DNA of 64,000 bases from Dendrobium chrysotoxum (lineage: Eukaryota > Streptophyta > Magnoliopsida > Asparagales > Orchidaceae): positions 35,365,201-35,429,200 of the forward strand of contig CM034307.1 in the NCBI GenBank assembly GCA_019925795.1, written 5' to 3'. The position numbers and the translations under genes are program-made. The notes below the pieces were generated by a model, which saw only the letters and a list, made by a program, of their open reading frames with translations, was not told the DNA's origin and ran no database searches. Positions 36,641 through 46,900 of this stretch are shown here, in pieces; the stretch's first letter is position 1; the number at the start of each line of letters is the position of its first letter.

Positions 36641-38433
36641 AAATGCATGAATTTGAAGAATACTAATTTCTGAAGTTTCTATTTTTCAGTTTTCCCTTAT
36701 TTTTATTTGATTTGATTATCTATTTTCATTTTGGTTTTTATTCTTTGCTGATTTTCCTTTATTTTTGTTGATTACCCAATTTGGTTATTTCTTTTTATGT
36801 GCTTTCCTGTTGATGTTGATTTACTACTTATTTTCTTCAGAATTAGATCACTGCTCACTTCTACTGATAAACTAGATTTTTGACTAAGAGTTTTGCCTTG
36901 TTTTCATTTGGAAACTTGTAAGCAGGAATTGACTCCTTTGAAATAATTAAAGGGAAGAAATATTGATGATTGTTTCTCTTCCTCTAACTCCTTTAATGGT
37001 GTATTATTCCTTTTGGATAATTTTTTTTTTCAAAATTTAAAAGTTGGACTTTGAAATAGTGATCTATTTTATCTTCCTATAGTAATCTATCTCATATGAG
37101 TAGTGTTCCAAATCATTGAATCACTTTCATGTTTTCTTAATTGAGTGATTGCATTTATCATATGAGAATTGTTCTTTATTTTATGGCTTACTTTTTCTTA
37201 TCTAAGAGAGTGAGTTTTTTCTTCTCTTATATCTGAAAGATAATCTCACAGTTGAGAGTCTTTTAGAGGTTTTAAAATGAAGAAAGCTTGCAAATAATGT
37301 GCAAAGTGCGCCAGTCAATTGAAAATAAAAGAGGCATAAAATGAGCGCAACTAAAAAGATGCACAATATTTGCCAATAAAATTAAAAAGATACATAAAAT
37401 GTATCAAAGTCAAAATATACACAAAGTGTGCCAAATAATTGAAAAAAGAGGCACAAATTGAGCCCACAAATAAATAAGCTTCCTCCTCTTTCAAATCTTT
37501 AAAAAATCTTAGAAGAATTCATGTATTCTTAATATATTCAAACACTTGAGATTAAAAATTATGCTTGCTGATTCTTTAATTTGCAATACTATTTCATTAG
37601 ATATTTTTTTGGAATGAAGCTTAGAAGGATCACTTTTTTTTTCTAATTTCTTTTCTTTTGAATTAGATTTTTATTTGAAGGGAATTTGAACCTATAAGGT
37701 GTCCAAGGTAGGAGTTATGACAATTAAGTTTCCAACTTTTATGGATTTTAGCATTGTCAATTTTCTTCTTATTGATTTTTGAATTAAAAATTAAGAAAAA
37801 ATTCTGATTTACTGGAACATATCAATTCAAAAAAAATTTGTTTATTGTATTATTTCCTCATTTTTATTTTTTTCTCTAGTTTGATTTTATTTTTTTTATG
37901 ATTTTTGGGTCTCCTGATCATTCCTCTCCATCCATCAATTTCTTTCATTTTTTGGTAACATCATCCTGGACGATCCCCACATCATCCTGGATGATATGAT
38001 GAAATCATCCCCATCATGAACCAATGGCTGATCTGAACTAATTATTGGCAATCATCCTGGACGATACACCTCATCGTCCTGGATGATTCACATGGTAGCA
38101 GTTGGATAATTTAAATTCGGCCTGTCTGATTCATTTATTGTATATCATCTTGGAGAATCCACCTAATCATCTTGGATGATCCTTTTAGTCAAAAGTTATC
38201 CAGCCTGACTCATAAGGACGATCACCTGTGTCTAATCATCTTGGACGATATCTGATCATCCAGGATGATTCGACTGCCTTTTCGGCTAATCATCCTGGAT
38301 GCAATTATTGCTACCTATCATCCTAAATGATCTTGCGATCGTTATGGATGATATGGCTGATTTCTATTTAAATAGCTAATATTAGCCATTATTTCACCAC
38401 ACTTTCTTTCTATCCTTATTCAATCCTCCTCTC
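36641..38433 (+). other. C3 non-coding part with two motif clusters
   Basis: AT-rich with no gene seen. At 37290-37450 there are copies of the GCACAAAGTGCGCC-type motif. At 37960-38350 there is a cluster of ATCATCCTGGATGAT palindromes just before the extra ORF. Both match the C2 copy (22270-24009) in reverse orientation. Confidence 0.7.
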
Positions 38434-39560
38434 ATGGCTGGTGGCAAATGATCTAGGCATCAGGGTGCTAGTTCCTCAAGGGGGATGTCGACCCCTGCTT
38501 CACTGATGCAGTCGATCAGGCTGCATTCTAGTTCTATCTCGATGTGGGGATTACTCAGTCAAAAATCATGAATTCACGCATTCTCACTTATCTAGTACTA
38601 GACCTTTTTGCCTACACCTCCCTTACTTTTATTCTGACACTAACTTTTTCATTTAGCACTGAGTTTCTTCATATTTTCTTTGTGAATCTTCACATTGATT
38701 CTACTTACACCTCCTTCCACTCTTATGTTAACTGCCGCCTCGTAGAATTAATCACTCAAGACTTTCATGATATTCTATAACTTTCTATCATTGGCGATAA
38801 ACTTCATCTTTTACCTTCTTACCCTGACCTTAACTGGAGTGTTGCCAACCATTTTCTTACAAACACCAATACCTCATACCACGATAATGCTTGCTCTTCC
38901 TTAGTTAAGGATGCTAGGACAATCTAGCATATCCTTCGCTCCTCTATCATTCTAAAGGCCGGGGACCGCATCCATATTACCCCCTTGTTCTCAATGACTA
39001 CCTATTATATCATGGCCCATTATGACTTCCATGTAATTGATCTCTTATTTCACTATATTGAATACCTAACTAGCATTAGGGATTCAAGCCACAGGAGACA
39101 TCCCAACCTAGCCTTAGGACTCCTCATTGCCTATGCTCTAGAAACAAAAATAATCTTTAATATCTAGTTCCAATAAATATCCCTCATTCCTTCTACTCCA
39201 ATAACTCTTCCCATGTTCTTCACAGTACTCCCTCTTCATCTGGAGCCCAGCATGGATGTTGAGGGAGAAGAGGAAGAAGTTGCTCCTGAACCTACTACAC
39301 CAGCTCCTCTCCATATGGAATCACTGTTAGATCACCTGGTGCATAGGTTTGACTAGTGGGAGGCCCTCTTTGACTCCTATGTGGTTGCCCAGGAGCAGCA
39401 GCACGCTGAGGATATGAATTAATTCAATGCCTATGTTGACCAGTAGCAGCAGCACGACTAGGACCTGGCCTGGTTTGGAGAACAGTTTGCCACCCTTGAT
39501 AGTCTATTACAACCACCACCACCACCTCCTCCATCTGATCAGGGTCTCTCTTATTTCTAG
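38434..39560 (+). pseudogene. C3 extra ORF downstream of pol
   Basis: It starts MAGGK at 38434 and ends at a TAG at 39558-39560, about 375 codons if the stops and one frame break near the start are ignored. Open pieces include 38544-38780 and 38985-39167. The middle has a region with repeated aromatic and Leu residues (LLFHYIEYL, LALGLLIAYALET). Then come an acidic stretch, a Gln-rich helix and a run of prolines. It matches the C2 copy, so the ORF was a regular part of this family. Function unknown. Confidence 0.65.
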
Positions 39561-39820
39561 TTTGATTGCTTTTCCTTATTTTAGTTATGTTTTTGTATAA
39601 TCTTTTTAGTTTTCTTTGTGCTATTTTCCCCTTTTTGAGATGTAAAAAGGGGGAGTAGTTTGGTTGTTTGTAGCATTTTGGGTCATTGTACTTTTAAGTT
39701 ATCAGTATTCAATGTTCTTGTACTATTTGCCTGGCTAATAAAAATTACATTCCTTGGTTTTCATTACTCTGTATTTTATTAACTAAATTTGAAATTATCT
39801 AACAAATATTTATCATCATC

Positions 39821-39833
39821 AAAAAGGGGGAGA
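39821..39833 (+). promoter_or_regulatory. C3 polypurine tract
   Basis: AAAAAGGGGGAGA directly before the 3' LTR, equal to the C2 tract at 20832-20845. Confidence 0.9.
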
Positions 39834-39834
39834 T

Positions 39835-40698
39835 TATTACAAATCTGGATTCAAGGATTATGATTTTGATGATAGCAAAAATTTCTATTTCTGTTTGAGT
39901 GCCTAATCTTTAGGTTCACAAGATCAATTATAATTCAAGCTAGCTCGAGATCAAGTTAGTCTAGTTATGTTTTAGGTTCAATATAATTTTTCACCTTTCT
40001 TGAATTAAATATAATGTAATGAATCCCCAAGCTAAGTAATCTTGCACACACACTCAGGGGGAGATTTTTAGTGAGTTAGAGTTTCTATTCTGATTTTATT
40101 CATATCGTCCTAGACAATACTAATATCATCTTGGATGATCCATTGAAAATAGAAACCCTAATTAAGGAAGCTATATTAAGTCAGTCTGATTAAGCATATC
40201 ATCTTGGATGATACTCCCATCATACAGGATGATATGCTCAAATAAGAAATTCTCTACTACTAGACTAAGTTAGGCAACTTTTTATTTTTAGTATTTTGGT
40301 CTAATCATCTCAGAGATAGGTATATCATCCTGAATGATTCATTACAATATTGCCTAAATTAGTTAAGAGATTAAGGAAAGTAATTAAGAATTGATTGATC
40401 GATCACATCATTCTGGACGATCGCAAGATCTTCCTAGATGATCAATTAGAAATCCTCATCATCCAGTGTGTCTCAGTTGGATGACCCAAATTATCTGCTG
40501 GACAATATTGCCATTTTTGAACTAATCGTATAGGAAGATAGAGATATCATCCTAGACGATCAAGTCATTTAGAAATCATCCAGCATAGTGGTCCTAGATA
40601 ACTCAAACTGTATACCGGATGATATTGGCATTTTTAAACTAATCGTAAGATTGATATATATCATCCTAGAAGATTAAGTAATTTTCTTTTGATCATCC
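39835..40698 (+). repeat. C3 3' LTR, first 864 bp
   Basis: It starts TATTACAAATCTGG (the second base of TG mutated) and follows the 5' LTR from 31501, including the palindrome array at 40100-40680. It stops at the N run; about 960 bp of the LTR are not in the window. Confidence 0.9.
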
Positions 40699-41198
40699 NN
40701 NNNNNNNNNNNNNNNNNNNNNNNNNNNNNNNNNNNNNNNNNNNNNNNNNNNNNNNNNNNNNNNNNNNNNNNNNNNNNNNNNNNNNNNNNNNNNNNNNNNN
40801 NNNNNNNNNNNNNNNNNNNNNNNNNNNNNNNNNNNNNNNNNNNNNNNNNNNNNNNNNNNNNNNNNNNNNNNNNNNNNNNNNNNNNNNNNNNNNNNNNNNN
40901 NNNNNNNNNNNNNNNNNNNNNNNNNNNNNNNNNNNNNNNNNNNNNNNNNNNNNNNNNNNNNNNNNNNNNNNNNNNNNNNNNNNNNNNNNNNNNNNNNNNN
41001 NNNNNNNNNNNNNNNNNNNNNNNNNNNNNNNNNNNNNNNNNNNNNNNNNNNNNNNNNNNNNNNNNNNNNNNNNNNNNNNNNNNNNNNNNNNNNNNNNNNN
41101 NNNNNNNNNNNNNNNNNNNNNNNNNNNNNNNNNNNNNNNNNNNNNNNNNNNNNNNNNNNNNNNNNNNNNNNNNNNNNNNNNNNNNNNNNNNNNNNNNN
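40699..41198. other. Assembly gap, 500 N
   Basis: Exactly 500 unknown bases, the usual placeholder for a gap of unknown size. It hides the end of the C3 LTR, any further E LTR, and the integrase end, 3' UTR and 3' LTR of B. Confidence 0.99.
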
Positions 41199-43997
41199 AA
41201 TCATCGTAGGCCAGTAGTATCCAAGTCTTTTAATCTTCAACTTCATTTTTGGACCTGATTGATGGGCACCGCATAGTCCGGAATGGACTTCATTAACGAC
41301 CTTCAGGGCTTCCTGTTTATCTAAACAACGTAGCCACATCTGATCGAACGAGCGGCGGTATAGCGCATTGTTGACTAAAGTGTAGGATAGGGCACGTTTC
41401 TTGATCTGGTTGGCGAGGGACTTGTCCTGGGGAAGTTTGCCACCTTCGAGATAGTCGATTAATGGTTGTCTCCAATCGCCCTCTTCCTTAATCTCTGAAG
41501 AGGCAGAAAGGACTTGAGATGATTGTTTGTTAATGTGCTCTAAGTCTATGGGAGATAGGACCTTACGACCCTGAATCTCTATAGGAATTGAGTCTTCTTC
41601 CGGGCACGCAAATTCCTTTGCAAGCTTTGCTAGGGCATCGGCCGCAGAATTACTTCCACGTGGAACCCTATACAAAGTTACTACAAGGATCTGCTCAAGT
41701 AGGTGATTAGTGTATTGATGGTACTTGAGGAGATTAGGATTCAAAACCTTATAGGTTCCTGCGACCTGGTTGATCACCAGTTGGGAATCACCAAAGATTT
41801 TAATCTCTTTAAGCTCCATCAAGATTGCAAGTTCCAAGCCAGTTATCAGAGCCTCATATTCAGCCTCATTATTTGTGCACGGTTCTGACAAATGGTAGGA
41901 AAAGTGCATCATCCCTTTCCCTGGTGTTATGAAAATTAGGCCAATGCCAGCTTTCCCGGGGATAGTAGATTTTTGGGTTTTGTCCCGTCGAGAAGAAGCC
42001 GCACCATCAAAATACAACTCCCAGACAGGATCATTGGATTCCCTTAAACTCATGACTTGTTCGTCTGGCAAATCATCATTCAAAGGAGAATCTGCCGGCA
42101 GCGGGTGTGCTGCGAGGAAGTCGGCCACGGCCTGCCCTTTCACTGCACGTAGGGGAATGAATGTAATTTCAAATTGAAGTAATATCATGGACCAGCGAGC
42201 CAAGCGTCCTGACAACGTTGGCCGGGTCATAAGATATTGTAAAGGGTTGACCTTAGAAATCAAACAAATTGAATGAGACAGCATATAATGTCTTAGTTTT
42301 TGGGCTGCAAAAACTAGAGCAAGGCAATGCTTCTCGATTGAAGGATATCGAATTTCCGTAGGAAGAAGCCTCCGACTAAGGTAATAGAGAGCGTTCTCCT
42401 TCCCTTCATCATTGACCTGAGCTAACAGGGCACCTAAAGACTCATCTAGGGCCGCCGTGTAGAGGATCAAAGGTTTCCCCGGGATAGGGGCTGCCAAAAC
42501 TGGTGGATTTGTAAGGTATTCCTTGATATTGTCAAAAGCACTTTGGCACTTCTCATTCCAAATGAATTTGACATCTTTCTTAGCAAGGGCCGAGAAAGGT
42601 TGACATCTCCCAGAGAGATTAGATATGAATCTTCTTATATATGCCAACCTACCTTGAAGAGACCTTAATTGAGTAAGGCTCTTAGGAGGTGGCATATCTA
42701 AGATGGCTTCAATTTTCAAAGGATCAATCTCAATCCCACGGTGCCTCACTACGAACCCTAGGAATTTCCCCGATGTGACACCGAAAGCACACTTTAGGGG
42801 ATTCATTTTAAGGTCATAGCGGCGCAACCGCTCGAAAACAACTCTCAAGTCATAAAGGTGAGACTCTTTGACTTTACTCTTGACAACTAGATCATCAATA
42901 TAGCACTCGATTTGATTGTGGATTAAGTCATCGAAGATGTAGGTCATGGCCCGCTGGTAGGTTGCGCCGGCATTTTTAAGACCAAAGGGCATCACTTTAT
43001 AACAAAAGATGCCTATAGGGGTCCTGAATGCAGTATTTCTCTCATCTTCTGGGGCCATCCTGATTTGATTGTAACTAGAGAAGCCATCCATAAAGGAGAA
43101 AACAGCATGCGAGGAGGCAATATCTACCATAAGCTCGGGTATGGGTAAAGGAAATTCATCCTTGGGACATGCCTTATTCAGATCCCTATAGTCGACACAG
43201 ATCCGGATTTGACCATTTTTCTTTCGAACCGGCACGACGCTAGCTACCCAAGAAGGGTATTGTTCTTCTCGAATAAAGCCAGCCTCGGCCAGTTTCTTAA
43301 TCTCAGAAATGACTTGTTGCTCGATCTCTAAACGCATGCGTCTAGGGGCTTGCTTGACAGGAATGGCATCGTGTCGAATTCCAAGTTTATGAACTGCTAC
43401 CTCGGCGGGCAAACCCGGCATTTCATCGTATGTCCAGGCGAAGCAATCCCTAAACTCAAAAAGGAGTTGTATCAGATCCTGCGACTCATCCTCGCTCAAT
43501 AAAGCACTTATAAAAGTAGGGCGAGGGTCGTTGTCAGTTCCTAGGTTGATTTCTTTTAGCTCGTCGACCGTCGATTTAATCTCTTCCTCAAATTCAGGGG
43601 GTGCATCCCGAACTTGAGACTCATTGGGATCGTCTAAAGTCTCCAGACAAAGCCCGTCAAGGGGACTGACGGCTTCAGTAGGGACATTTTGAGATTCAAG
43701 ATGATAAGTTATCATTAAGCAGTATTCGTCGTCATCAAACGAACTAACGGTACCAAAGCCGATACCACATGTTGAATTTTTATTGACCTTTGTTTTCCAA
43801 ATATTTTCGTGGTATCTAGCTTAACCCTTAGTCCATCGATACGGTACGGGACCTTTAGAAAAAGTGTTCTTTACACAAACAGGAAAGTAGCCAAAAGGTA
43901 ATTCCATTAATTCATTGAAATCTGCCTCCTCGAGGGTTACATCACCTTCATCCCTTGAGGAGGAGGAGCCAGGAAGAATTTTCGGGCTTTCCTTATC
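41199..43997 (-). CDS. B pol: RT, RNase H, second RNase H, integrase start (partial)
   Basis: The frame opens at 43997 (after a TGA at 43998-44000), overlapping the gag end by about 58 bp in the -1 frame. It has one TAA at 43821-43823 (CAA in G1), then stays open to the gap. From the ATG at 43715 there are 839 codons. RT spans about 130-320, with FMDGFSSYNQ (Asp210) and YIDD at 272-275. A Ty3-type RNase H lies at about 415-480, weak at its catalytic start (LYTAALDES). The second, archaeal-type RNase H has Asp570 (YFDGAA), Glu619 (NNEAEY), Asp643 (FGDSQ) and Asp693, all kept. The integrase zinc motif has His811 and His818; its cysteines and the whole core are in the gap. It would copy the element's RNA into DNA. 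Near-intact apart from the one stop. Confidence 0.93.
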
Positions 43998-46900
43998 TCA
44001 CCGTTTAGGTTAGGGGCCTCTTTAATCTCTAACCCTGCAACTCTGCCAGCCGACAGCGGGGTCAAGGATAGGGCCTCAATTCTCCTACTAAGCTTTTCAT
44101 ACATTGTCAATTCAGGCTCGTCACTTTCAATCTTTGGGACATCAACCTCGGGGTCACTATCCTGATCTAAAGTGAGATCAAACTTTGGAGAAACATTTTT
44201 ATTTTGATAATCAAAAGGACTTTCAATCCCCCATTTTTCCAGCTCTTCATCGGAGCTTGACTCCGGATTAACATATACCGGGGTTGTTCTTCTTTCAAGT
44301 GAAACACGGCCTCGACCCCGTGCCCTTTGAGCCATCCTCCCACCTCTTTGAGGTAACATGTTTGGAGGCCTAAGGACAACGATGTCGAGCTCGCTTTCAC
44401 TATCAGATTCCTGTATCTTTTGATCTTTTTCCTTTTCTTTTTCTTTTTCTTTTCCTTTTGATTCTTGATTTTGATTGGAGCTTTGCTCACTTTTGTGTTC
44501 CTCAATTTTGATCTCAACTTTAGAATAAGGGGAGGACCCTTTTGGTATGAAATATGCAGCATCCTCGTAGATCCCTATCTCTTGAATCGAGAATGGTTGC
44601 AAATCACCCCTAATTACATGTTCAATGCCATCTCGTTGGTACTTGACGCATTGATGTAGGGTAGATGGAACCATTCTGTATTCATGAATCCAAGGCCTAC
44701 CTAGAAGTGCATTAAAGGACGTTGCCGAATCGATAATATGAAACTTTGCTTCGGTTTTCAATTCTCCTATCTCTAACAAGAGGGTAATCGAACCCAAAGC
44801 CCTCTCACCTTTCTCGTTGAACCCACGTAGCACCAACCTGTCAGTGACGAGTTTACTGGTATCAACTCTAAGGTAGGCGAGGGTTTTCACATTCATCACG
44901 TTGACCGATGCACCCGGATCAACAAGGACTCTTGATAACTTAAAATTCCCTACATCAACGATAATGTAGAGAGGACGATTATGATCAGCAGTTCCCAATA
45001 GTAGGTCTTCATCTGAGAATGTTACTCCTGGAACTTCTTTGAAGTAGAGGGCTTCATCTTTTGAGGTTGAAGCCAGTTGAGCAAGGCAAATCTCAGGGTC
45101 GAGAAGTGCCTTGATTAAAGACTCTCTCATTTCCTTAGACAAAATGAGGGCATCATAAATGCTCAACTTGGCTGGCAACTTCCTAAGATGGGCTAGGACA
45201 TTGTAATCAACCTTAGGAGCGACAGACTCAAAACCCGGTGGAATCAATGGAAAATCAGGATGATGAGGAGAATCTGGAATTGGATCGCTAGAGATAACTC
45301 GCTTGACTTTTTCCTGAGGAGGAAGCCTAGGGGGTAAGACTTTGCCACCACGAAGTTGTACCTCTACGATTGAATCGGGAGGACAAACTGTGGGGGAGTC
45401 TACACTCTCCATAGGCTGCACATCGTCGCTATCTGAAGAGGAGTCAGAATCTAAAAGTTCTATCACGATAGGTTTCCCAGTGAAATTAATTTCAGGGAGG
45501 TCGCTATCTGATAAGATCTCAAGCTCGACATCCCCTATAGAAGTCAAATCTGGAAGATCAAATTTTTGAGGCTTTGGATCGATCTCAATAGAATTTTGAA
45601 TTTCTTTGGAAGAATTATCAATTTGCATTTCACTCTCATGGTTAATCATCAAAATCGAAGCAGAAGGATGTTTTTTATTAGACTTACGACCCTTTGCCTT
45701 TGATGGGGCAAAGTAAAAGTCAGATAACAAGAGTGGGGATGGGGCTTTAATGCCACCATCAGCCGCTCGAATACATCTCTCATCAATATACTTCCTCTCT
45801 ACAATAAGATCTCTCTTTTCTTTTTCATTCAATACAGTAGTTCCTACGACTACTGGAGAGGGAAGTAGCTCAACATCCTCCTGCGAAGCATCCAGGTCAA
45901 CCTCCCAAATCGGGCCCTGGGCTGTCGTGGGCATCTGTTGAGAAAGATGATAAGACTTGTTAATCGACCTTTTAAGTGCCCGGGATAAAGCAATATTCCA
46001 ACCATCTTCAATTGAAAGAGAAGGGTTAGAATTGTTACCTGAAATTACCTTGACGGACCCTTGTTCCGGATTGACCAAATACTCTTTTGGAAGCACAATA
46101 TTACCTTGTTTGATATTCCTTTCAAGCCAATCTTTGAAAACAATGCAGTCCTCGATGGAGTGGCTGACCATGCGGTGGTAAGGACAGTAGTTTGGATCAT
46201 CCTTTCTCTTTATGTCATCTGGCCGCCTCGCTTCTGGCAATTGAAAATCTGACTTCTTCGAAAGACTCTTAAAGATTTTTCCTATCACCTCCCTCTTGAA
46301 TAGGTAAGGTTTTGTCAACCTTTCCTTGAAGGGAATGAAAGAGGAATCTCTTGTAGGTTGTGAGGTCACTTGAAAAGGTTGTTTCTGAGCTAACTGTGGT
46401 GAAGGAACACTAGGCTGGCTAACAACTGGTTGTTTCCCCTTATCAACTGCTGAAACTGTAGCTCTCTTTTCAAATGATTTGATCGGCTTATCAACCTTCT
46501 TTTCTCCAGAAAGATCCTTCAAGAATGGCATCCTAGGAGCCTCTTCCTGTAGGTTACTAGCTTTGTTTAGAAGTTTTTCAAAAGTTTTTATAGTGAAACC
46601 CTTCAGAAGAAAAGCAACAGGGCCGTGGATATTCTTCAAAAGAATTTCCCCTGCATGTTGCTCTTGCAGCTGGGGTTCACACTTCATCGAAAGGTTTCGC
46701 CACCTTAAGATGTACTCAACCAGAGACTCTCCCGGCTTTTGTTTTTCAACGACCAGATCGCCCACAGTAGTGCGCTGCTGTGCTCCTGAAAATCTCTTTA
46801 AGAATAGATTTTCAAGTTCAGTAAAGGTTCTTACTGAACCGTTGGGCAAATCTGCGTACCATTCAAAAGCTATGCCGGAAAGACTACTAACAAATTGGCG

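Larger units (their letters stand above)
31501..40698 (+). mobile_element. C3: copia element, plus strand, running into the gap
   Basis: 5' LTR 31501-33327, PBS 33330-33340, shortened gag, integrase, RT, RNase H, a non-coding part, the extra ORF, PPT 39821-39833, and a 3' LTR from 39835 cut by the N gap after 864 of about 1830 bp. It has the same family and order as C2 in opposite orientation. An internal deletion removed the gag C-terminus and the protease. Stops are frequent. It is inserted in LTR E. Confidence 0.92.

Noticed and set aside
40674..43715. A 1013-codon frame on the minus strand
   Set aside because: Only the first 839 codons are real sequence; the rest translates the N gap and a few bases of the C3 LTR. 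The last residues are not part of pol.
43940..43997. A canonical -1 slippery heptamer at the gag-pol overlap
   Set aside because: No X-XXY-YYZ in the gag frame within the overlap of B; the A/T-run in G1 is also out of register.
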